From: Gammaproteobacteria bacterium 42_54_T18
Lineage (GTDB): Bacteria; Pseudomonadota; Gammaproteobacteria; Pseudomonadales; Ketobacteraceae
Assembly (NCBI GenBank): GCA_002163245.1
Contig: MAAL01000177.1
Span: 1 to 64,000, forward strand
Direction: 5' to 3'
Length of the DNA stretch: 64,000 nt
In this document: positions 1 to 9,255 of the stretch, piece after piece
Numbering within the stretch: position 1 is the stretch's first letter
Layout: each line of letters begins with the position of its first letter
The notes under the pieces: model-generated
Databases searched by the model: none
Told to the model about the DNA's origin: nothing
Seen by the model: only the letters and a program-made list of their open reading frames with translations
Program-made: the position numbers and the translations under genes

Positions 1-1
1 C

Positions 2-193
2 ATCAGCACACAAGCTGCAAAAACCACAACTCATGCTCGCATTAACTCCCTTATCGATGATGGTATTTTTCAAAAATTAAATGATTTATCTGACGGCCGT
101 CGGCAATTAATGTCATTAACCAAGCAATTTCACAACACGCTACTAAGGCATATCGATTCCAATCTAGGAATAATTGCTACACAGCGCCCGTAG
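2..193 (+). CDS. 3' end of a MarR/winged-helix-like regulator (partial)
   Basis: An open frame enters from the left edge and ends at TAG 191-193, leaving 64 residues. The visible part reads like the second half of a winged helix: a recognition-helix-like stretch (THARINSLIDDGIF), a wing with DGRRQLMSLT, then a C-terminal helix. This is the pattern of MarR-type regulators, where the wing carries a D-x-R-R motif before a strand ending in LT. The N-terminus is outside the window, so the ligand, targets and exact family cannot be read. The fold is inferred from this short similarity only. Confidence 0.5.
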   Translation: MSTQAAKTTTHARINSLIDDGIFQKLNDLSDGRRQLMSLTKQFHNTLLRHIDSNLGIIATQRP

Positions 194-250
194 AAAAACA
201 ATAAAATAGAATACACCCATCATCGAAACAGAGCCTTCTGGGACTTTATC

Positions 251-309
251 TTGTTTTTTTCCCAAATATCTCCATAATAAAACGGTATTCATCGTAATAT
301 TATGGAGAT
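251..309 (+). promoter_or_regulatory. Toxin-antitoxin promoter with inverted-repeat operator
   Basis: A perfect 11-bp inverted repeat, ATCTCCATAAT (268-278) and ATTATGGAGAT (299-309), separated by 20 bp, lies just before the antitoxin ATG at 316. A plausible -35 (TTGTTT, 251-256) and -10 (ATAATA, 274-279) with 17-bp spacing places the left arm over the -10. DUF2384/Xre antitoxins commonly autoregulate, so this is a probable operator for the antitoxin or the complex. The repeat is seen directly; the function is inferred. Confidence 0.55.
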
Positions 310-315
310 GCTCTC

Positions 316-741
316 ATGCATAGCGCCAGCGCTACCCCGCTATCGAATCTCAACACAAAAGAAGATAGATTAAATGCTGCGGCAATCCTAAACTTCTTTG
401 GCATAACAAAAGAGTGGGACCTTCAGGCAAAAGAACAAATAGCCATTCTAGGAGCTCCGTCAAAAAGCAGCTTTTATCGAATGAAAGAGTTCTCTGAAGG
501 AAAGTGTGAGCGCCCCTCCAAGCTCACAAAAGACACTCTTGAGCGAATTTCCTATGTCATGGGAATCTACAAGGCACTAAACATCCTTCTCCCTAACCCT
601 CGCAGAGCTGCAGAATGGGTCAAAAAAAGCAATTCAGCATCAATATTTGCAGGCAAAAGCGCCCTTGAAACCATGCTTCAAGGCAGAGTCATTGATCTCG
701 CTGATATTCGTCGATATTTGGACGCAGAGCGAGGGCTGTAG
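316..741 (+). CDS. DUF2384 (MbcA/ParS/Xre-type) antitoxin of a RES toxin pair
   Basis: A 141-residue protein whose second half matches the antitoxin-toxin-binding domain of the MbcA/ParS/Xre family: a helix ending in ERISYVMGIYKALNILLPN, then the W-x-x-x-x-N-x-x-x-F-x-G-K-S-A-L element (about residues 98-114), then L-x-G and a C-terminal I-x-x-Y-L-D-A. The N-terminal half is a helical Xre-like DNA-binding region. The overlapping GAGATG context upstream gives a usable ribosome binding site. It is followed after 28 bp by the RES toxin gene, the usual order for this type II system. Expected role: neutralise the toxin and repress the shared promoter. Confidence 0.85.
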   Translation: MHSASATPLSNLNTKEDRLNAAAILNFFGITKEWDLQAKEQIAILGAPSKSSFYRMKEFSEGKCERPSKLTKDTLERISYVMGIYKALNILLPNPRRAAEWVKKSNSASIFAGKSALETMLQGRVIDLADIRRYLDAERGL

Positions 742-769
742 GGAACAATAGAACCCCCAGATAATAATA

Positions 770-1501
770 ATGAACTCTCAAAAAACAGCCTTCATAAGTG
801 GTAACCACTACCGAATCATCCCTTCCAAGCTCCCTCCCATTAACTTTTTTGAGCGGTTCACACCACCCGAATTAATGGAAGAAACCTTTGAATTAGAAGG
901 ACTTACCGACGAAAGACTTCAAGAAGAAGTTGGAAACCTTAAACTAGTTACAGCAGAAGATAGAGTTTCAGGACCCGGCGCATCTATAGTAATGGCAGCA
1001 TTCACCCACATTGGTTACCCAAGCCGCTTCACTGATGGTAGCTTCGGTATCTATTATGCTGCCCGAGATTTGGAAACTGCGATACGGGAAACCATATTTC
1101 ATCGAGAACGTTTTCTCGAGGCTACGAAAGAAGCAATATGTGAGCTTGATATGAGGGTTTATATTGGGAAAGTAACAAAACCAATGATCGACATTCGTGC
1201 CCCCTCATTTTCTGGCCTCACCCAACCGATGATGAGCTCATATACAGAAGCCCAACCCTTTGGAAGCGAACAAAAAAACAACAATTCCTGGGGTATCATC
1301 TATCCCTCAGCAAGAAACTCTGGTGGCGAGTGCCTTGCTATATTACGCCCTCCAGCCACAACCATACCAACCCAAAGCTCCCACCTCTCCTATCATTGGA
1401 ACGGTTTCATGATCGATGGTGTTTATGAAAAACGCTCGCTAGTAATTAATTTCAATAAAAATGTACATCGCATAAAAGCAGCCGAGTATGAACCATCCTA
1501 A
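770..1501 (+). CDS. RES-domain toxin (NAD+-depleting family)
   Basis: A 243-residue protein carrying the RES domain. The three residues naming the family can be placed: Arg in PSRF (about residue 86), Glu in ETAIRE (about 102-107) and Ser in the YPSARN segment (about 180). Characterised RES toxins (MbcT, Res) degrade or phosphorolyse NAD+. The gene sits 28 bp after the antitoxin with only a weak ribosome binding site, which fits lower toxin output. Length is slightly above the usual 150-230 residues because of an N-terminal extension of about 65 residues. No frameshift or loss of core residues is visible, so the pair appears intact. Confidence 0.85.
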   Translation: MNSQKTAFISGNHYRIIPSKLPPINFFERFTPPELMEETFELEGLTDERLQEEVGNLKLVTAEDRVSGPGASIVMAAFTHIGYPSRFTDGSFGIYYAARDLETAIRETIFHRERFLEATKEAICELDMRVYIGKVTKPMIDIRAPSFSGLTQPMMSSYTEAQPFGSEQKNNNSWGIIYPSARNSGGECLAILRPPATTIPTQSSHLSYHWNGFMIDGVYEKRSLVINFNKNVHRIKAAEYEPS

Positions 1502-1650
1502 AAACAGAAATACAGAAATATAGAAAAGGCACATATTTCAGCTATATTTAAAGGATTACACTTAGCGTTACCGCAGCACGATGCTTACCTAATCATTAAC
1601 TAGTATTTTAGTACCCAGCCTATGCTCAAAATGCAGGAAGCCGCCTTATT

Positions 1651-4032
1651 ATGAAGTGGGCGAGCAAGCTATCACTTCGTGAAAAAACAATACTAGTTGC
1701 AAGTACTTGCAGCCTAATTGCGCTGTTTATTTCATCTACATTTAACATTCTGCACGGACAAGAAAATAGCAGAAAACACGCCGAAGAAAAGCTCTATATT
1801 ACCAGCAAACTGCTCACCATTAACCTTACTCAAGCTTTAGGCTCTAACAACAAACGACCTGCTATAAAGAACCTATCTGCCCTCAAAGCAGACTCATCAA
1901 TTCTTATGGGCTGTTTATTCGATAAAAAGAATCAACTTTTTGCGCAATACAGCAAAAATAACGATATTAGCAATCAGTGCCCCGAAGCTCCAAACACCAT
2001 TGGACTTAGTAGAACGAACGAAATGATTCTATTAACCCACCCTATACTGGCAAAAAAACTGCCCATAGGTACTCTACAACTCGGATCTGACATTAACCTT
2101 TTACGCTCTCACCTTGCGTTAAACCTTATCATTATCAGCCTTATATCTACGCTATCCCTAATCATTGCCTATGCCCTTGCCATTCGCCTTCAAACCTTTA
2201 TTACCGCTCCTCTAAGAAAGCTACAGGAAACAGCCAACAAAGTTCGCTTAGACAACAACTACTCACACAGAGCTGAGAAACTGTCTAACGATGAACTTGG
2301 TGACCTCGTCGACTCATTTAATGACATGCTTAATAAAATAGAGGAAGACAACTCGGCATTACTATCGAGCGAAGAGCGCTTTCGAACCTTAACAACAGCC
2401 TCTCCTGTTGGTGTATTTCAAACAGATATCGACGGCAATCATATTTATGTAAATGATCGCTGGCGAGAAATAACAGGCATTTTTGATATCAACATCACCT
2501 TTAATGTATGGATAAAAGCCCTACACCCTGAAGAGCGCTTCCATGTATTAAGCCGATGGAAAGAAAGCGTCAAAGCGGCGCAAGAATTTAAGATGGAATA
2601 CCGCCTTCTAAAAGATAACGGCGAAACAACAACTGTCTTAAGTCACGCCAAACTACTCATTATTGATAACAAACCATCAGGCTTTCTTGGCAGCATCTCT
2701 GATATGTCAGAGTTAAAATCAGCCCAAAGACAGCTCGAACAAATGGCTCTTTATGATCCATTAACAAAACTATCTAATCGCCACTTATTTCGAAATCGAC
2801 TTGAAAAGGCAATAAAACAATCCCAACGCTCCAACAAAAAACTCGCCATTCTCTTTTTGGACATTGATCATTTCAAGCGTATTAACGATACTCTTGGACA
2901 TGACCAAGGGGATGAATTGTTACGGGCCATTGCACACCGCTTGCGTTTTTGTACACGCCCAAGTGATACGGTAGCACGACTCGGAGGCGATGAATTCACC
3001 ATCCTTATCCCAGAGATAAACCACCAACAACAAGTTGATACTATTGCTAAAAAAGTACTGGACGTACTTAAAGTACCTATACGCCTCACTGGCCAGGAAA
3101 TCATTATAAGCTCCAGCATAGGGGTCGCAATCGGCCCTGAAAAAAATGATGACGCCAATATATTAATGAAAAATGCTGATCTTGCAATGTACCGCGCAAA
3201 AGAGGCTGGGCGGGACAACTATCAGTTTTTCTCTGCCGAAATGAATATCGCTATCCAACGCCAATTAAAGATTGAAAATGAGTTACGCCTGGCCTTACAA
3301 AACGACGAATTTGAACTTTACTACCAACCAAAAGTGAAATTAGATACACAGCAGGTATTTGGTTTCGAGGCATTAATACGCTGGAACCACCCAACACGAG
3401 GTGTGGTAGCACCCAATGACTTCATTTCTATTGCAGAAGACACAGGACAAATAATCCCAATCGGTGAATGGGTAATTAAAAATGCTTGCGAAAATATTGA
3501 ACGTTTTATTAATTTTGGATTAATACCAAAAGATGGTCACATTGCTATCAATTTGTCAGCAAGGCAATTTCACGCACCAAACCTTGTTCAGTATATAAAA
3601 GATATGATTGAAAGCCGACAGATAAACCCCGCTAATCTTGAGTTAGAAATTACAGAAAGCCTGATAATGGATAATGTAGAGAGTGCTATCAGCACACTTA
3701 CACAGCTCAAAGATTTAGGAACATTCCTTGCCATTGATGATTTTGGAACTGGCTATTCCTCATTAAGTTATTTAAAGCGCCTGCCCATTCAAATACTTAA
3801 AGTAGATCGTTCTTTTATTATGGACATTCCACACGACAAAGATGATATGGAAATCACTGCAGCGGTAATTGCAATGGCACATAAACTAGGACTAAAGGTT
3901 GTTGCCGAAGGCGTTGAAGACAAAGATCAATTAGAATTCCTCAAACGCAACAAGTGTGACTATATTCAGGGCTACTATTTTGGGAAACCAACACCAATCG
4001 CACAGCTTTTATCTACCAAACAGCACGAATAA
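1651..4032 (+). CDS. Membrane-anchored HAMP-PAS-GGDEF-EAL cyclic-di-GMP protein
   Basis: A 793-residue protein: transmembrane helix 1 (about 13-34), a periplasmic sensor of about 115 residues, transmembrane helix 2 (about 155-178), HAMP (about 179-235), PAS (about 240-355), GGDEF (about 365-530) and EAL (about 545-790). The GGDEF motif is intact (RLGGDEFTIL) with an RxxD inhibitory site (RPSD) five residues upstream, so cyclase activity with product inhibition is possible. The EAL domain keeps EALIRW and DDFGTGYSSL, so phosphodiesterase activity is also possible. Net direction cannot be told from sequence. It stands alone, with the sucD end convergent to it and a shared terminator overlapping its stop codon. 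Confidence 0.9.
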   Translation: MKWASKLSLREKTILVASTCSLIALFISSTFNILHGQENSRKHAEEKLYITSKLLTINLTQALGSNNKRPAIKNLSALKADSSILMGCLFDKKNQLFAQYSKNNDISNQCPEAPNTIGLSRTNEMILLTHPILAKKLPIGTLQLGSDINLLRSHLALNLIIISLISTLSLIIAYALAIRLQTFITAPLRKLQETANKVRLDNNYSHRAEKLSNDELGDLVDSFNDMLNKIEEDNSALLSSEERFRTLTTASPVGVFQTDIDGNHIYVNDRWREITGIFDINITFNVWIKALHPEERFHVLSRWKESVKAAQEFKMEYRLLKDNGETTTVLSHAKLLIIDNKPSGFLGSISDMSELKSAQRQLEQMALYDPLTKLSNRHLFRNRLEKAIKQSQRSNKKLAILFLDIDHFKRINDTLGHDQGDELLRAIAHRLRFCTRPSDTVARLGGDEFTILIPEINHQQQVDTIAKKVLDVLKVPIRLTGQEIIISSSIGVAIGPEKNDDANILMKNADLAMYRAKEAGRDNYQFFSAEMNIAIQRQLKIENELRLALQNDEFELYYQPKVKLDTQQVFGFEALIRWNHPTRGVVAPNDFISIAEDTGQIIPIGEWVIKNACENIERFINFGLIPKDGHIAINLSARQFHAPNLVQYIKDMIESRQINPANLELEITESLIMDNVESAISTLTQLKDLGTFLAIDDFGTGYSSLSYLKRLPIQILKVDRSFIMDIPHDKDDMEITAAVIAMAHKLGLKVVAEGVEDKDQLEFLKRNKCDYIQGYYFGKPTPIAQLLSTKQHE

Positions 4033-4075
4033 AAAAAGCGTATCAAGTAACCTTGATGCGCTTTTTTTATTCGTG
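4024..4075. terminator. Long bidirectional terminator between the GGDEF-EAL gene and sucD
   Basis: Two 24-nt arms (4024-4047 and 4052-4075) pair with a single mismatch around a 4-nt loop. Each arm contains a run of A or T that supplies a U-tract in either direction. The stop codon of the GGDEF-EAL gene (4030-4032) lies within the left arm. It can end the plus-strand gene and also the long minus-strand TCA operon, whose last codon is at 4139. Confidence 0.85.
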
Positions 4076-4138
4076 TTGCCTTAAGTAAAATTACCGCACG
4101 CTAACATCGCACGCAATACATTTCAGCAACACCAGAAC

Positions 4139-5011
4139 TTACCAACCAGTAAGTTCCTTAAGAGCAAGACCCATTTCAGAAGGGTTGGCAACTGTCTTAA
4201 CGCCAGCAGCTTCTAGTGCAGCAAACTTCTCTGCAGCAGTACCCTTACCGCCGGCAATAATTGCACCAGCGTGACCCATACGCTTACCTTCAGGTGCAGT
4301 AACACCAGCAATGTAAGATACGATTGGCTTAGTTACATGCTCTTTGATATAAGCAGCAGCTTCATCTTCAGCTGTTCCACCGATCTCACCTACCATAATG
4401 ATAGCTTCGGTCTGAGGATCATTTTGGAATAATTCCAATGCATCAATGAACGTTGTACCAGGAATTGGATCACCACCGATACCGATACAAGTACTCTGAC
4501 CAAATCCTAAAGCAGTTGTTTGATGAACCGCTTCATAGGTCAATGTCCCAGAACGAGAAACAATACCGACTTTACCGACTTGGTGAATGTGACCAGGCAT
4601 AATACCGATCTTGCACTCTCCAGGAGTAATGATACCTGGGCAGTTTGGTCCGATAAGACGAACACCCTTACGAACAACATACTCTTTAACATAAAGCATA
4701 TCGATTGTAGGAATACCTTCAGTAATACAAACAATCAGCTCGATACCTGCATCAGCAGCTTCGATGATTGAATCCTTACAAAATGCAGCAGGAACGTAAA
4801 TAACAGTTGCATCAGCACCTGTTGCTTCTGCCGCTTCAGCAACTGTATTAAATACGGGAAGGCCCAAATGAGTTGTTCCACCTTTACCAGGAGTCACACC
4901 ACCAACCATTTTTGTACCGTACTCAATAGCTTGTTCGCTATGCAAAGTACCTTGTGCACCAGTAAAGCCCTGGCAAATTACTTTTGTATCTTTATTAATT
5001 AGGACGCTCAT
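4139..5011 (-). CDS. sucD: Succinyl-CoA ligase, ADP/GDP-forming, alpha subunit
   Basis: A 290-residue protein of normal family length. It begins [18 protein letters not shown], the CoA-binding Rossmann segment, and carries [15 protein letters not shown] and [12 protein letters not shown]. The GHAGAI segment near residue 246 contains the phosphorylated active-site histidine. With SucC it converts succinyl-CoA to succinate while forming a nucleoside triphosphate. It starts 2 bp after the sucC stop, so the two are translationally coupled. It is the last gene of the sdh-suc operon, followed by about 60 nt of untranslated RNA and a long hairpin. Confidence 0.97.
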   Translation of the reverse strand: MSVLINKDTKVICQGFTGAQGTLHSEQAIEYGTKMVGGVTPGKGGTTHLGLPVFNTVAEAAEATGADATVIYVPAAFCKDSIIEAADAGIELIVCITEGIPTIDMLYVKEYVVRKGVRLIGPNCPGIITPGECKIGIMPGHIHQVGKVGIVSRSGTLTYEAVHQTTALGFGQSTCIGIGGDPIPGTTFIDALELFQNDPQTEAIIMVGEIGGTAEDEAAAYIKEHVTKPIVSYIAGVTAPEGKRMGHAGAIIAGGKGTAAEKFAALEAAGVKTVANPSEMGLALKELTGW

Positions 5012-5013
5012 AT

Positions 5014-6180
5014 TTATGCCCCCCCTACTGAAGCTACAACTTTTTCAGCAGCATCGTTAAAGCCGTCTGCTGCAATAATGTTTAAACCGCTCTTACGAAG
5101 AACTTCTTTACCAAGCTCAGCGTTATTTCCTTCCAATCGAACAACAACAGGAACCTTAACGCCAACTTCTTCAACAGCGCCAATAATACCTTCTGCAATC
5201 AAATCACAACGAACGATTCCGCCGAAGATGTTAACAAGAACCGCTTCAACACTTTCGTCAGAAAGAATAATTTTGAATGCTTCGATAACACGTTCTTTTG
5301 TCGCACCGCCACCAACATCAAGAAAGTTAGCAGGCTTGCCGCCTTTAAGCTGGATAATATCCATCGTAGCCATTGCAAGACCAGCACCGTTAACCATACA
5401 ACCGATGTTTCCATCTAGCGCTACATAGTTAAGATCCCATTCTGCAGCCAAACGCTCACGCTCATCTTCTTGTGTCGGATCATACATATCCTGAAGATCT
5501 GGGTGTCGCAACACTGCACTTCCATCAATACCAATTTTGCCATCTAAACAATGTAGATTGCCTTCAGAGGTAATAACAAGAGGGTTGATTTCTAGCAATG
5601 CAAAATCTTTATCTTCAAACATGGCCGCAAGACCTAAGAAGATTTTTGTGAACTGCTTAACTTGTGTTGGGTTAAGGTTCAATTTGTAAGCCAACTGACG
5701 CGCTTGATAAGGCTGAGCCCCAACCAATGGATCAATTTCAGCTTTTAATATTTTCTCTGGTGTGTTTTCTGCAACAGTCTCAATATCAACGCCGCCTTCA
5801 GTAGACGCCATAAAAGTGATACGACGACTTGCGCGATCAACAACAGCACCTAAATAAAGCTCTTGAGCAATATCAGTACACGTCTCAACCAGGATAATAT
5901 TAACTGGCTGACCCTTTTCATCTGTCTGGTAGGTTACTAAGTTAGTACCTAGTTGTGCCTTAGCAAACTCCATGATTTCATCTTTGGAGGATACTAGCTT
6001 TACGCCACCAGCCTTGCCTCGTCCACCTGCGTGAACCTGGGCTTTAACAACCCACTTGTCTCCGCCGATTGCATCAGCGGCCGCAGCGGCCTCTTTAGGC
6101 GTCTTTGCAGCTACGCCTTCAGATACGGGTAAACCGTACTGGGCAAATAGTTGCTTTGCTTGGTACTCGTGTAAGTTCAT
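5014..6180 (-). CDS. sucC: Succinyl-CoA ligase, ADP-forming, beta subunit
   Basis: A 388-residue protein of standard length beginning [19 protein letters not shown]. It has an ATP-grasp fold in the N-terminal two thirds ([16 protein letters not shown] near residue 46; LLEINPLV near 195) and a ligase-CoA domain with [10 protein letters not shown] near residue 315. GGTGA upstream of the ATG at 6180 is a good ribosome binding site. It is separated from lpd by 298 bp containing hairpins, so sucCD could also be transcribed from its own promoter. It works with SucD as a heteromer in the TCA cycle. Confidence 0.97.
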   Translation of the reverse strand: MNLHEYQAKQLFAQYGLPVSEGVAAKTPKEAAAAADAIGGDKWVVKAQVHAGGRGKAGGVKLVSSKDEIMEFAKAQLGTNLVTYQTDEKGQPVNIILVETCTDIAQELYLGAVVDRASRRITFMASTEGGVDIETVAENTPEKILKAEIDPLVGAQPYQARQLAYKLNLNPTQVKQFTKIFLGLAAMFEDKDFALLEINPLVITSEGNLHCLDGKIGIDGSAVLRHPDLQDMYDPTQEDERERLAAEWDLNYVALDGNIGCMVNGAGLAMATMDIIQLKGGKPANFLDVGGGATKERVIEAFKIILSDESVEAVLVNIFGGIVRCDLIAEGIIGAVEEVGVKVPVVVRLEGNNAELGKEVLRKSGLNIIAADGFNDAAEKVVASVGGA

Positions 6181-6425
6181 TTCATCACCGTTTATTGTTC
6201 AAAGAGCTGTATTTCAGCCCGATACTTACTTTTGCTAGATGCTACATGTAGATTTCTACAAATAACGATCTAAACAACGTGCTCTGATACACCACGCCTC
6301 ATTAAAGAGCGCGAGAGTGAACAGAAACCTTTAGTTTAGGGCGCACCCTATTGACAGTCTGCGCAGCAGCGCAATAGTGCCCGACCCCAAACCAAAACTG
6401 AATAGTCAGTTTGGATTATATGTCA

Positions 6426-6460
6426 GGTGATTTGTAAAATTTTCTTACACAACACCTGAA
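6426..6460 (-). terminator. Imperfect hairpin in the lpd-sucC gap
   Basis: CAGGTG and CACCTG arms extend to a 14-bp stem with two mismatches just after the lpd stop codon. It lacks a clear U-tract, so it may be an attenuator or an RNA-stability element rather than a full terminator. A second short inverted repeat lies at about 6392-6415. The rest of the 6181-6478 gap shows no open frame with coding character. Confidence 0.35.
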
Positions 6461-6478
6461 TATAGCTATTTAATAGGG

Positions 6479-7927
<1,449 letters not shown>

Positions 7928-7987
7928 CTACTAATTTTTAATCGACAGCTTGCTCACATTTAACATGAGCAAGCGACCTATGATTTG

Positions 7988-9211
7988 CTAGATATCCAAC
8001 AACAAACGAGCCGGGTCTTCTAATAGATCCTTAATAGTCACCAAGAATTGCACTGCTTCTTTACCATCAATCATTCGGTGATCATAGGAAACTGCCAAAT
8101 ACATCATCGGTAGAATTTCAACTTTACCGTTAACCGCCATTGGGCGTTCTTGGATTTTATGCATTCCCAAAATTGCTGTTTGAGGCGGATTCAGAATAGG
8201 CGTTGATATCAGGGAACCAAATACACCACCATTAGAAATGGTAAATGTTCCACCAGTCATCTCATCTAAAGATAACTTTCCAGCCTGTGCTTTTGTTCCG
8301 TATTCAACGATCTGTGCTTCTATTTCGGCAAAGTTCTTCTTGTCCGTATCTTTCAAAATAGGAACAACCAAACCTCTGTTGGACGAAACTGCAACACCAA
8401 TGTCGTAATACCCGTGATACACAATATCAGTGCCATCAATAGAGGCATTTACTGACGGATACTTCTTTAACGCTTCAACCGCAGCTTTGATAAAAAATGA
8501 CATAAACCCTAAACGTACACCATGAGCTTTTTCAAACTGGTCTTTATAGTTTTTACGCATTTCCATCACGGGCTTCATATTAACTTCGTTAAACGTTGTT
8601 AACATGGCCGCTGTTTGCTGTGCTTCGACTAAACGCTCCGCAACACGCGCTCGCAAACGTGTCATAGGCACTCGACGTTCTTCGCGATCACCAGCATCAA
8701 AGTTTACCGCTCCACCAGGAGCTGGTTTCGCCGCAGCAGGTTTTGCGGGTGGCGCAACTTTCGCTGGAGCTCCACCTTCCATAAACTTCACCACATCTTC
8801 TTTAGTGATGCGCCCGCCTTTGCCTGTTCCAGAGATCTTGCTAGGGTCAATATTATTTTCAGCAATAAGTTTTCTAACTGCTGGCCCCCAGTTATCTTCA
8901 ATTTGATCATCGTCACTCTGCGCTGGTGCCGATTCACTTTCGGTCGCTGCTGGTGCAGAACCTGACGCTTTAGCACCTTCTTCGAACATCGCAATCAGCT
9001 CTTGGCTATCAATTACTTCGCCTTCACCTTTAATGATCTCTGTAAGCACGCCATCAGCGGGAGCTACAATTTCTAATACGATTTTATCGGTCTCAATATC
9101 AACCAACAATTCTTCTCTTGCAACCGCGTCACCAGGCTGCTTATGCCATGTAGCAACCGTGCCGTCGGCAACCGCTTCCGGGAATTGGGGGGCTTTAATC
9201 TGTGTGGCCAT
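7988..9211 (-). CDS. sucB: 2-oxoglutarate dehydrogenase E2, dihydrolipoyl succinyltransferase
   Basis: A 407-residue protein with one N-terminal lipoyl domain (lipoyl-lysine in [11 protein letters not shown], about residue 43), an Ala/Ser/Glu-rich linker, a peripheral-subunit-binding domain (about 108-145, [10 protein letters not shown] and [11 protein letters not shown]), a second Ala/Pro-rich linker and a C-terminal acyltransferase domain ending in [12 protein letters not shown] with the catalytic His and Asp. It transfers the succinyl group from E1 to CoA. The gene lies 44 bp downstream of sucA and 69 bp upstream of lpd, giving an E1-E2-E3 gene order. Confidence 0.96.
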   Translation of the reverse strand: MATQIKAPQFPEAVADGTVATWHKQPGDAVAREELLVDIETDKIVLEIVAPADGVLTEIIKGEGEVIDSQELIAMFEEGAKASGSAPAATESESAPAQSDDDQIEDNWGPAVRKLIAENNIDPSKISGTGKGGRITKEDVVKFMEGGAPAKVAPPAKPAAAKPAPGGAVNFDAGDREERRVPMTRLRARVAERLVEAQQTAAMLTTFNEVNMKPVMEMRKNYKDQFEKAHGVRLGFMSFFIKAAVEALKKYPSVNASIDGTDIVYHGYYDIGVAVSSNRGLVVPILKDTDKKNFAEIEAQIVEYGTKAQAGKLSLDEMTGGTFTISNGGVFGSLISTPILNPPQTAILGMHKIQERPMAVNGKVEILPMMYLAVSYDHRMIDGKEAVQFLVTIKDLLEDPARLLLDI

Positions 9212-9255
9212 TGTAATTCCTTATCTCTTTATACTTTTTTTCACATTAAATGATG

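Noticed and set aside
2868-3218. Minus-strand frame of 116 codons inside the GGDEF-EAL gene
   Set aside because: It lies wholly opposite a strongly conserved GGDEF domain; a shadow of the real gene.
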